Assembly: GCA_017880775.1 (NCBI GenBank)
Contig: JADGRQ010000033.1
Location: 1-46,634, forward strand
DNA length: 46,634 nt
Source of the DNA: Burkholderiales bacterium
Lineage (GTDB): Bacteria; Pseudomonadota; Gammaproteobacteria; Burkholderiales; SG8-39
Direction: 5' to 3'
A program made the position numbers and the translations under genes. Under the pieces are notes generated by a model that was given only the letters and a program-made list of their open reading frames with translations, ran no database searches and was not told the DNA's origin. Shown here in pieces: positions 15,728 through 24,511 of this stretch. How positions within the stretch are numbered: the first letter of the stretch is position 1; every line of letters begins with the position of its first letter.

Positions 15728-16477
15728 ATGAACATGGAAAGGCGCATGCCTGTCACGCCGGGCATGCACGCCGCCACGGATCCTGCGTTCTCCTTTGCGT
15801 TTCTGCCGATCGTCGACACGGTCGCGCGCAAGGTCTTCTCCTACGAAGCGCTGATCCGCGGCCCCGGCAACGAGCCGGCATCGGCGGTATTGAAACAGGT
15901 GGCATACGCAAACCGCCATCGCTTCAACCAGGACGGGCGCGCGGTCGCGATCGCGCTTGCCGTGCGGCTCGGCATCGAATGCCACCTCAACCTGAATTTC
16001 CTGCCGCGCAGCCTGCACAGCCTGCCCGGATCGATCGTCCACACTCTGGAGGCGGCGGATCGATGCGGGCTTGCGCGGCAGCGCATCATCCTGGAGGTGA
16101 CCGAAGTCGAGGCGATCGACAACCACGTCGAGTTTGCCCAACTCATCAACGAGCACCGCAGCCTGGGGCTGAAGGTCGCCATCGACGACTTCGGCGCCGG
16201 TTATTCCGGTCTGAATCTGCTCGCCGATTTCCAGCCCGACCAGATCAAGCTCGACATGAACCTCGTGAGGGGCATAGAAAGCCGCGGGCCGCGCCAGGCC
16301 ATCGTTCGCGCCATCGCCCAGGCTTGCCGCGATCTGGGCATCGAAGTGATCGCCGAAGGCGTGGAAACTGAGGAGGAGTACCGGTGGTTCGCGGACCAGG
16401 GCGTGCGGCTGTTCCAGGGCTATCTGTTCGCCAGGCCCGCCTTCGAGAGCTTTCCGCCCGTGCACTATCCGTATTGA
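15728..16477 (+). CDS. Stand-alone EAL-domain cyclic di-GMP phosphodiesterase
   Basis: Cytoplasmic protein of 249 residues that is almost entirely one EAL domain, expected to hydrolyse cyclic di-GMP to pGpG. The catalytic set is complete: Glu40 in YEALIRG, Asn in HLNLNF (88-90), Glu123 in EVTE, Asp153/Asp154 in IDDFGAGYS, Lys174 in IKLD, Glu210 in IAEGVET and Gln230 in FQGY. No sensor or GGDEF domain is fused, so any signal input must come from partners or expression. The start at 15728 is 52 bases from the divergent binding lipoprotein. Activity is predicted from the residues and was not shown. Confidence 0.93.
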   Translation: MNMERRMPVTPGMHAATDPAFSFAFLPIVDTVARKVFSYEALIRGPGNEPASAVLKQVAYANRHRFNQDGRAVAIALAVRLGIECHLNLNFLPRSLHSLPGSIVHTLEAADRCGLARQRIILEVTEVEAIDNHVEFAQLINEHRSLGLKVAIDDFGAGYSGLNLLADFQPDQIKLDMNLVRGIESRGPRQAIVRAIAQACRDLGIEVIAEGVETEEEYRWFADQGVRLFQGYLFARPAFESFPPVHYPY

Positions 16478-16511
16478 GGCGGCAGTGCGTGCGCGGAGGG
16501 TGATGGAAAAA

Positions 16512-16525
16512 GGTGAATATTCACC
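16512..16525. promoter_or_regulatory. Perfect 14-base palindrome, possible operator
   Basis: GGTGAATATTCACC reads the same on both strands. It lies 35 bases after the EAL gene and about 137 bases before the short LysR-type regulator gene, in otherwise unassigned sequence. It has no loop and no T-run, so it fits a dimer-binding operator better than a terminator. The regulator that might bind it is unknown; the adjacent LysR-type protein is one candidate. Confidence 0.4.
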
Positions 16526-16661
16526 GTCGAAAACGCGCACCCGAATATGGACACGGCGAATCCGGCTCGCTTAGACTTCGCCGGTAGCTTCGCCATCACT
16601 GCGTTTCTTCAAAGGTGTGGCAACGCGTGGGGTGGCGGTCTCCGGGGGGGAGATAACAGCC

Positions 16662-16931
16662 ATGCTCGATTTCAAGGATCTGCGGTGCTTCGTCACCGTC
16701 TACGACCTGCAGGGCTTCGCGCGTGCCGCGGTGAATCTGAACACGGTCCAGTCCAACGTCTCGGCACGCATCGGCAGGCTTGAAGGCGAGATCGGCGCCT
16801 CCCTGTTCGACCGCCTGCACCGAAGCATCCGGCCCACCGAGAAGGGGGAGATCATGTACCGCTATGCGACGCGGGTGCTGACCGACCTCTCAGAACTGGA
16901 GGCCGCGGTCGGCAGCCGTCGCGTTGCCTGA
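16662..16931 (+). CDS. LysR-type regulator reduced to its DNA-binding domain
   Basis: An 89-residue protein that consists of the N-terminal winged helix-turn-helix of a LysR-type regulator: LDFKDLRCFVTVYDLQGFAR, then AAVNLNTVQSNVSARIGRLE and LFDRLHRSIRPTEKGE. The usual effector-binding half (about 200 residues) is absent; the frame stops at the end of the linker helix and nothing like the missing domain follows before the next gene. The ATG at 16662 has a strong GGGGGAG site. It could be a truncated gene or a working single-domain regulator; the clean ribosome site and intact helix-turn-helix allow either. Confidence 0.8.
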   Translation: MLDFKDLRCFVTVYDLQGFARAAVNLNTVQSNVSARIGRLEGEIGASLFDRLHRSIRPTEKGEIMYRYATRVLTDLSELEAAVGSRRVA

Positions 16932-17018
16932 TCGTGATTGTTGCAGCGCATTGCCACGTTGCAATTCGTAACACCTGCAATCCCCTCCCGGGAGTACGCT
17001 CCAAGCGAAGGAGCGGTG

Positions 17019-17423
17019 ATGCGGCACTCGAAGGCGACTCTGGCTGTGATCGCGGCGCTGGTCGCGGCCGTGAGCCTTCCGGTGCTCGCGCGCGGGGGTG
17101 CGGGCAGGTCCGGCCACGGCTTCTCGGGCGCGCGCGCTCATTCAGGCCATGCCGGTCCGAACCGTTTCTTTTCCGGCCCGCGGGTCGGGTTTTTCGTCGG
17201 CGGGCCGGTGTTTGCGGCGCCGTTCTTCTTCCCTCCTCCGGGCTACTACGACGACTACTACTACCCGCAGCCGCCCCCGATGTACATCCAGCAGCCGAGC
17301 CAGCCTTTCTGGTACTTCTGCCCCGACGCGAATGGCTATTACCCCCAAGTCCAGGTTTGTCCGGGCGGATGGCAGCCGGTGTTGCCGGAACCTGCCGGGC
17401 CGGGGCCGGGTTATCCGGGGTGA
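17019..17423 (+). CDS. Exported Tyr/Pro-rich protein with C-terminal WYFC...C motif
   Basis: A 134-residue exported protein with a signal peptide (residues 1-26, ending LPVLARG or close by). The mature N-terminus is rich in Gly, Ser and His, the middle in Pro and Tyr (GYYDDYYYPQPPPMYIQQP), and the C-terminus has the block FWYFCPDANGYYPQVQVC, then PGGWQPV, found in many small exported betaproteobacterial proteins of unknown role. The two cysteines there may pair. The ATG at 17019 has a clear AAGGAG site; an earlier in-frame start would spoil the signal peptide. Function unknown; surface or outer-membrane association is a guess. Confidence 0.82.
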   Translation: MRHSKATLAVIAALVAAVSLPVLARGGAGRSGHGFSGARAHSGHAGPNRFFSGPRVGFFVGGPVFAAPFFFPPPGYYDDYYYPQPPPMYIQQPSQPFWYFCPDANGYYPQVQVCPGGWQPVLPEPAGPGPGYPG

Positions 17424-17540
17424 TCGCTTTTTCTACAGGAGAAGCGGCGCGACGGTGATGTGGGCCTCATCAGGGGCACAGCCGATGCGGGCGACGCTCA
17501 GTGCGACGCTCCCCAGTTCGCGCCACCGCTTCGAAGCCTC

Positions 17541-18539
17541 TCAGTTCCCGAATGGCGCGTCCTGCAGCAGGGCCGAGGTGCGGAACGCAATACGCCGCGC
17601 CCTGGTCGACGCGACCTCGACGCTATCCGCGCCGAACTGCGCCGCAACGCGCCTCACCGATTCGCCGGCCATGTCGATCAGCTTCCCGCCCACGGCCTCA
17701 TGGATGCTGCGCGCGCCAGCGTCGCCGTGCTGGTTCGCGAGATCGAGCATGAAGGCGATCTCACGCTCGGTCGTGAGTTCCGGGGCGAACACGCGCAGCT
17801 TCGCGAGCGAGGATGCGAAATCCGCCGTTGCCGTATCGACCTGCACTTTCTGCAGCGTGCGTGCCTGCGCGGCGGCGCGGAAACGCCCAAGCCAGGGATC
17901 GGCCACCAGGTCGACCTGCGGATCGGTCGTCGCGCCGTGGCTGTCGGTGCCGCCGCGCGGCTTCGCGGTGTGCTGGATCAGCCGCCCGGCGAGACCGGCA
18001 TCGCCGCCGCCGAGGATACGCACGAAGTCCTGCGGTGCGGAATTGTTGAAGGCCTTCAACAGCTCGTTCAGCCGGCCGGGCTTCTGCGCCCACTGGATCA
18101 GCCCGAACGACAGGCCCGCCTGGTCGGTATTGGGGTTGACGGCCCCGAAGCGGCCCGCGCCCTCGAACTGGCTGGTCAGGCTCATCAGCCGGGTGATGCC
18201 CCGGTATTCGATGTCAAGCACCAGCGCAAGATAGCCTCGCGTGGCCGTCGCCGCCGGGGCCGGGCGATCGACGAACGCGCGCAGCGTCGCCCGGTCCACC
18301 TGTCCGGTCACCGGCAGGCCGCAGTCATGCTGGAAGTCCTTTACGCGCTGCGTCGTCTGCGGGCCGTAGTTGCCCCGCGCGCCCGACAATGGTCCCGGCA
18401 TGCCCTGGTAGCCCTGGCAGGCGAGGAAGTCCTGCACCACGCCGACCGCGGCGACGTCGATCTCACCGGGCGCGAGCGGGAGCGCCTGCGCGCCGCCGCC
18501 GAGCAAATCGTCGATTCGGGCTATGCCGCAGGAAGCCAT
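17541..18539 (-). CDS. Peptidoglycan-binding domain protein with lysozyme/chitosanase-like C-terminal part
   Basis: A 332-residue protein. Residues 30-92 form a peptidoglycan-binding domain of the PGBD1 type (VVQDFLACQGYQG then GNYGPQTTQRVKDFQHDCGL and PVTGQVDRATLRAF). The rest begins with LVLDIEYRGITRLMSLTSQF, then EGAGRFGAVNPNTDQAGLSF and GLIQWAQKPGRL, which recalls lysozyme-like or chitosanase-like folds where the Glu in QFEGAGRF could be catalytic. I see no signal peptide, so how it would reach the cell wall is unclear. It is transcribed away from the box cluster. The domain call is good and the enzyme call is tentative. Confidence 0.8.
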   Translation of the reverse strand: MASCGIARIDDLLGGGAQALPLAPGEIDVAAVGVVQDFLACQGYQGMPGPLSGARGNYGPQTTQRVKDFQHDCGLPVTGQVDRATLRAFVDRPAPAATATRGYLALVLDIEYRGITRLMSLTSQFEGAGRFGAVNPNTDQAGLSFGLIQWAQKPGRLNELLKAFNNSAPQDFVRILGGGDAGLAGRLIQHTAKPRGGTDSHGATTDPQVDLVADPWLGRFRAAAQARTLQKVQVDTATADFASSLAKLRVFAPELTTEREIAFMLDLANQHGDAGARSIHEAVGGKLIDMAGESVRRVAAQFGADSVEVASTRARRIAFRTSALLQDAPFGN

Positions 18540-18627
18540 GGGTCGGCGGGCGTTGTTGTGGCGTTCACGATCTGTTCGAATTCAGTTCAGGCTATTCGCC
18601 TTCGGTGCATCCGTCGAACGTTGATTT

Positions 18628-18641
18628 GAGATTGCAATCTC
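18628..18641. promoter_or_regulatory. Perfect 14-base palindrome upstream of box promoter
   Basis: GAGATTGCAATCTC is a perfect palindrome with a TGCA core. It lies 49 bases upstream of the -35 box of the boxC promoter and about 90 bases into the divergent gap from the peptidoglycan-binding gene. It could be an operator for either direction. The TGCA core is shared with the inverted repeat just downstream of the promoter. Confidence 0.4.
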
Positions 18642-18689
18642 CCGCAGAGATGGGTATGTCATGAGCGAACGCCTGGCCCCGGACGGGAA

Positions 18690-18720
18690 TTGACACACTG
18701 CGCTTGTGCCGCAGTATAAT
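18690..18720 (+). promoter_or_regulatory. Consensus-like sigma70 promoter for the box operon
   Basis: TTGACA (18690-18695) and TATAAT (18715-18720) are both perfect consensus hexamers, separated by 19 bases, which is two more than the usual optimum. Transcription would start near 18727, leaving a leader of about 65 bases before boxC. A promoter this strong next to a catabolic operon normally needs a repressor, and a large inverted repeat lies directly over the predicted start region. Confidence 0.7.
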
Positions 18721-18735
18721 GCAACACCACTTCCA

Positions 18736-18759
18736 ATACATGCATCATTGTGCATGTAT
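18736..18759. promoter_or_regulatory. TGCA-N6-TGCA inverted repeat, candidate BoxR/BzdR-type operator
   Basis: Nine-base arms ATACATGCA and TGCATGTAT form a perfect inverted repeat around the six-base spacer TCATTG, giving TGCA-N6-TGCA at its centre. It sits about 10-32 bases after the predicted start of transcription, where a bound repressor would block RNA polymerase. The known regulators of benzoyl-CoA pathways, BzdR and BoxR, are described as recognising TGCA-containing repeats, so this is a good candidate site. No boxR gene lies in the window. Confidence 0.6.
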
Positions 18760-18792
18760 GCGGCATGTCACCGCCCGCACCCGAGGCCCGCG

Positions 18793-20436
18793 ATGATCAC
18801 CTTCGACACTCACCCCGAGCGCTACAACCACTGGAAACTGTCCTTCGCCGGCGACACCGCGACGCTGCTGCTCGACATCCAGGAGGACAAGGGCATCGTC
18901 CCCGGCTACAAGCTGAAGTTGAACTCCTACGATCTCGGCGTGGACATCGAGCTGTACGACGCGTTGAACCGCATCCGTTTCGAGCACCCCGAAGTCAAGG
19001 TGGTGGTGGTCACCAGCGGCAAGAGCCGCATGTTCTGCTCCGGCGCCAACATCTACATGCTCGGCCAGTCGAGCCATGCGTGGAAGGTGAACTTCTGCAA
19101 GTTCACCAACGAGACCCGCAATGGCCTGGAAGACTCGAGCCAGTATTCGGGGCTCAAGTTCATCGCCGCGCTGAACGGCACCACCGCGGGCGGCGGCTAC
19201 GAGGTCGCGCTCGCCTGCGACGAGATCCTGATGGTGGACGACCGCTCGAGCGCGGTGAGCCTTCCCGAGGTCCCGCTGCTCGGCGTACTTCCCGGCACCG
19301 GCGGCCTGACGCGGCTGGTGGACAAGCGCCATGTGCGCCGCGACCTTGCAGACGTGTTCTGCACCACCGCCGAGGGCGTGCGCGCCGAGCGCGCCAAGGA
19401 ATGGAAGCTGGTGGACCACATCGCCAAGCCGCAGGCCTTCGCGGAGTTGGTGAAAAACCGCGCCGCCGCGCTCGCCGCGCTTTCCGATCGGCCGGGCCAC
19501 GGCCAGGGCGTCGCGCTCACGCCGATCGAGCGCAAGACGGATGACGCCGGCTATCACTACTCGCTGGTGGACGTGAAACTCGATCCCGCCGCGCGCAAGG
19601 CGGAGATCACGGTCAAGGGTCCGCACGGTGCGCAGCCCGCGAACCCCGACGAGATGCTCAAGGCCGGCACCGCGTGGTGGCCGCTGTGCGTCGCGCGCGA
19701 GCTGGACGACGCCATCCTGATGCTGCGCCACAATCATCTCGACATCGGGCTGTGGATGATGCGAACGCAAGGCGACGTCGAAGCCGTGCTCGCGGTTGAT
19801 GCGCAGTTGGCGAAATTCCGCGGGCACTGGCTGGTGCGCGAGACGATCGGGCTGTTGCGCCGCACGCTGGCCCGGTTGGACGTGTCCTCGCGCTCGATCC
19901 TCGCGATCATCGAGCAGGGCTCGTGCTTCGCCGGCACGCTGTTCGAACTCGCGCTCGCTGCCGACCGCAGCTTCATGCTCGACCTCACCGACCATGAGAC
20001 CGGCGGGCCGCAGGTCGCACTTTCCGAGTTCAACTTCGGCAGCTACCCGATGGTGAGCGGCAGCGCGCGGCTGGCCGCGCGCTTCTGCGAGGAGGAGAAA
20101 CCCGTGGCGACGCTCAAGCTTCGTATCGGCGAGAAGCTGAACGCGACGCTCGCGCGCGAACTGGGGTTGGTGACGTTCACCCCGGATGACCTCGACTGGG
20201 AAGACGAGATCCGCCTTGCGCTGGAAGAGCGCGCGAGCCTGTCGCCGGATGCGCTCACGGCGATGGAAGCGAGCCTGCGTTTTTCCGGGCGCGAGAGCAT
20301 GGCCACGCGCATCTTCGGGCGCCTGTCGGCGTGGCAGAACTGGGTATTCACCCGGCCCAATGCGGTCGGCGAGCACGGCGCGCTGAAGGTCTACGGCAGC
20401 GGCGCAAAAGCGAAATTCAACTGGGAACGGGTCTAG
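18793..20436 (+). CDS. boxC: Benzoyl-CoA-dihydrodiol lyase BoxC
   Basis: Cytoplasmic ring-opening enzyme of the aerobic benzoyl-CoA pathway, 547 residues, near the family length. It hydrolyses the 2,3-epoxide of benzoyl-CoA to 3,4-dehydroadipyl-CoA semialdehyde and formate. The chain has the crotonase-type CoA-binding pattern (MFCSGANIYMLG, and LNGTTAGGGYEVALACDEIL forming the oxyanion hole) and then the BoxC-specific second half (NHLDIGLWMMRTQGDVEAVL). The ATG at 18793 begins MITFDTHPERY, typical of BoxC; an upstream GTG would lie inside the promoter. It is first in the operon, 11 bases before boxB. Confidence 0.96.
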   Translation: MITFDTHPERYNHWKLSFAGDTATLLLDIQEDKGIVPGYKLKLNSYDLGVDIELYDALNRIRFEHPEVKVVVVTSGKSRMFCSGANIYMLGQSSHAWKVNFCKFTNETRNGLEDSSQYSGLKFIAALNGTTAGGGYEVALACDEILMVDDRSSAVSLPEVPLLGVLPGTGGLTRLVDKRHVRRDLADVFCTTAEGVRAERAKEWKLVDHIAKPQAFAELVKNRAAALAALSDRPGHGQGVALTPIERKTDDAGYHYSLVDVKLDPAARKAEITVKGPHGAQPANPDEMLKAGTAWWPLCVARELDDAILMLRHNHLDIGLWMMRTQGDVEAVLAVDAQLAKFRGHWLVRETIGLLRRTLARLDVSSRSILAIIEQGSCFAGTLFELALAADRSFMLDLTDHETGGPQVALSEFNFGSYPMVSGSARLAARFCEEEKPVATLKLRIGEKLNATLARELGLVTFTPDDLDWEDEIRLALEERASLSPDALTAMEASLRFSGRESMATRIFGRLSAWQNWVFTRPNAVGEHGALKVYGSGAKAKFNWERV

Positions 20437-20447
20437 GAGCGCATCCG

Positions 20448-21872
<1,425 letters not shown>

Positions 21873-21888
21873 GGTTCAACTGGGCGCA

Positions 21889-23100
21889 ATGACGCGGACT
21901 GCGGAGCTGCTCCGCCAGCACCTCATCGATCCGGAAATCTGCATCCGGTGCAACACCTGCGAGGAGACGTGCCCGATCGATGCGATCACGCACGACTCGC
22001 GCAACTACGTGGTGTTGGCCGACAAATGCAACAGCTGCGGCGACTGCCTGGCGCCCTGCCCCACCGGCGCGATCGACTCCTGGCGGCGCGTGGCCGCGCC
22101 CTACACGCTCGAGCAGCAGTTCGGCTGGGATGCACTGCCGGTGGACGATTCCGGCGACGGGGTCGTCGCCGAGGTGCCCGATGAAGTCACGCAACTCACC
22201 GCCGTCGCCAACCAGGGCCAGGGCGGGCTGTTGCCGCCGCCGTGGTCGGCTGCGCACCCGTACGTCGGGCTGTACACGCTCGCCCGGCCGGCGACCGCCA
22301 CCGTCTCGGGGAATCTGCGGCTCACCGCCGAGGGTGCGGAGAGCGACATCCGGCACATCGTGCTCGATTTCGGCAGCATGGCGTTTCCGGTGCTGGAGGG
22401 GCAATCGCTGGGCGTGATCGCGCCGGGCGCCGACGCGAACGGAAAGCCGCACCACCTGCGCCTGTATTCGGTGGCCAGCCCGCGCAACGGCGAGCGCCCG
22501 GGATACAACAACGTCGCGCTCACCGTGAAGCGCGTTACCGCGGACCGCGAGGGCAATCCGGTGCGCGGCGTGGCCTCGAACTACGTGTGCGACCTGAAAA
22601 AAGGCGATAAGCTGCTGGTTGCCGGTCCCTACGGTGCGAGCTACCTGATGCCGAACCATCCCGGCTCGAACATCATCATGATCTGCACCGGCACCGGCGC
22701 CGCGCCGATGCGCGCCATGACCGAGCGCCGGCACCGCCGCATGGCGCTGAAGGAAGGCGGCAAGCTGCTGCTGTTCTTCGGCGCGCGCACGCCCGGGGAA
22801 CTGCCCTACTTCGGCCCGCTGCAGAAGCTGCCGAAGGAATTGATCGACGTGCAGCTCGCGTTCTCGCGCGTTCCCGGCAAGCCGCGCGAGTACGTGCAGG
22901 ACCGCATGCGCGCGAGCGGCGCGACCGTCGCGCGGCTGACGGCCGACGAAAACACTTATGTCTACATCTGCGGGCACAAGCAGATGGAGCAGGGCGTCGA
23001 GGACGCATTCACCGACCTGTGCAGTTCGCACGGGACGGATTGGACGGGGCTGCGCGCACAACTTCGCGCCGCCGGCCGCTACCATGTGGAAACCTACTGA
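21889..23100 (+). CDS. boxA: Benzoyl-CoA 2,3-epoxidase, reductase subunit BoxA
   Basis: Iron-sulfur flavoprotein of 403 residues that passes electrons from NADPH to BoxB. Two [4Fe-4S] ferredoxin motifs come first: Cys18, 21, 24 and 28, and Cys47, 50, 53 and 57. A ferredoxin-NADP reductase module follows, with the FAD-binding [11 protein letters not shown], the nucleotide-binding [14 protein letters not shown] and the end [18 protein letters not shown]. It is flanked by the two boxB genes, starting 16 bases after the first; the second starts one base after its stop. It could therefore serve both oxygenase subunits. Confidence 0.96.
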   Translation: MTRTAELLRQHLIDPEICIRCNTCEETCPIDAITHDSRNYVVLADKCNSCGDCLAPCPTGAIDSWRRVAAPYTLEQQFGWDALPVDDSGDGVVAEVPDEVTQLTAVANQGQGGLLPPPWSAAHPYVGLYTLARPATATVSGNLRLTAEGAESDIRHIVLDFGSMAFPVLEGQSLGVIAPGADANGKPHHLRLYSVASPRNGERPGYNNVALTVKRVTADREGNPVRGVASNYVCDLKKGDKLLVAGPYGASYLMPNHPGSNIIMICTGTGAAPMRAMTERRHRRMALKEGGKLLLFFGARTPGELPYFGPLQKLPKELIDVQLAFSRVPGKPREYVQDRMRASGATVARLTADENTYVYICGHKQMEQGVEDAFTDLCSSHGTDWTGLRAQLRAAGRYHVETY

Positions 23101-23101
23101 C

Positions 23102-24511
23102 ATGACCATCAACTACGCCGAGAAGATCCCCAACAACGTCAACCTGGCGGGCGACCGCACGCTGCAGCGCGCGCTCGAACACTGGCAGCCGCACTTCCTC
23201 GACTGGTGGGGCGAGATGGGGCCGACCGATTTCAAGGCGCTCGATGTCTACCTGCGCACCGCGGTCTCGGTGGATGCCGGCGGCTGGGCCCAGTACGGCG
23301 CGACGAAGATGCCCGATTACCGATGGGGCATTTTCCTTGCCGATGCGGTGCCCGACCGGAGGATCGGCTTCGGCGACAGCATGGGCCAGCCGGTGTGGCA
23401 GCAGGTGCCGGGCGAATACCGCTCCACGCTGCGCCGCCTGATCGTCACGCAGGGCGACACCGAGCCCGCCTCGGTCGAACAGCAGCGCCTGCTCGGCCAC
23501 AGTTGCCCGTCGCTCTACGACCTGAGGAATCTCTTCCAGATCAACGTCGAGGAAGGCCGCCACCTGTGGGCGATGGTGTACCTGCTGCATGCCTACTTCG
23601 GCCGCGACGGACGCGAAGAAGCCGAGGAACTGCTGCAGCGGCACTCGGGCGACGCGGACAAGCCGCGAATCCTCGGCACTTTCAACGAACCGATCGGCGA
23701 CTGGCTGTCGCTGTTCTGCTTCACTTACTTCACCGACCGGGACGGAAAGTACCAGTTGAAGAGTTTCGCGGAATCGGCCTTCGATCCGCTGTCGCGCACC
23801 TGCCGCTTCATGCTGACCGAAGAAGCGCACCACATGTTCGTCGGCGAAACCGGGCTCGGCCGCGTGGTGAAGAGAACGCTGGAAGTGATGAGGGAACTCG
23901 GCACCGACGACCCCGCGCGCATCCGCGCGCACGGCGCGGTGGACCTGCCGCTGTTGCAGAAATACCTCAACTTCTGGTGCTCGTCTTCCCTCGACCTGTT
24001 CGGCGCGGAAATCTCGTCCAATGCCGCGAACAGCTTCGCCAGCGGCATGAAAGGCCGGCCGGATGAATCCGGCTACGAGGACCACGTGCTTGCCGACCAG
24101 ACACTCAAGCTCGATACGCCGGACGGCATCCAGGACGTGCCGATGCGCAACGCACTCAACGAAGTGATGCGCGAGTCCTACCTGAAGGATTGTGAGATCG
24201 GACTGAAGCGCTGGAACCGCACCATCGAGCGCGCCGGCCATGGGTTCCGGCTCACGCTGCCCTCGACGCGCTTTCGCCGCTCGATCGGCTCCTGGGCCGG
24301 CCTGCCGGTCGATCCGCAGGGCAGGCTGCTGTCGAAGGAACACTACGACCGGCAACTGGACGACTGGATTCCGTCGGCATCGGACCGTGCGTACGTGAAG
24401 ACCCTGATGCAGCGCGTGGTCGAACCGGGAAAGATGGGCGGCTGGATCGGGCCGCCGGACCGCGGGATCAACAACCTGCCGCTGGATTACGAGTACGTAC
24501 GGCTGTCCTGA
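23102..24511 (+). CDS. Second BoxB-like diiron oxygenase subunit (divergent paralogue)
   Basis: A 469-residue paralogue of BoxB, colinear with the first copy and about the same length. All six iron-ligand residues are kept at the same positions (Glu121, Glu151, His154, Asp212, Glu241, His244). The flanks differ clearly: residues 83-100, the helix with LFCFTYFTDRDGKYQLKSF, and most of the region after residue 255, where insertions and deletions also occur. This fits an active oxygenase with another aryl-CoA preference, or a subunit working with the first. It starts one base after boxA and its stop overlaps the ligase start (TGATG), so it is tightly co-expressed. Confidence 0.93.
   Translation: MTINYAEKIPNNVNLAGDRTLQRALEHWQPHFLDWWGEMGPTDFKALDVYLRTAVSVDAGGWAQYGATKMPDYRWGIFLADAVPDRRIGFGDSMGQPVWQQVPGEYRSTLRRLIVTQGDTEPASVEQQRLLGHSCPSLYDLRNLFQINVEEGRHLWAMVYLLHAYFGRDGREEAEELLQRHSGDADKPRILGTFNEPIGDWLSLFCFTYFTDRDGKYQLKSFAESAFDPLSRTCRFMLTEEAHHMFVGETGLGRVVKRTLEVMRELGTDDPARIRAHGAVDLPLLQKYLNFWCSSSLDLFGAEISSNAANSFASGMKGRPDESGYEDHVLADQTLKLDTPDGIQDVPMRNALNEVMRESYLKDCEIGLKRWNRTIERAGHGFRLTLPSTRFRRSIGSWAGLPVDPQGRLLSKEHYDRQLDDWIPSASDRAYVKTLMQRVVEPGKMGGWIGPPDRGINNLPLDYEYVRLS

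Noticed and set aside
18706-18792. GTG-started extension of boxC
   Set aside because: It would begin between the -35 and -10 boxes of the promoter and read through the inverted repeat; BoxC homology starts at the ATG at 18793.
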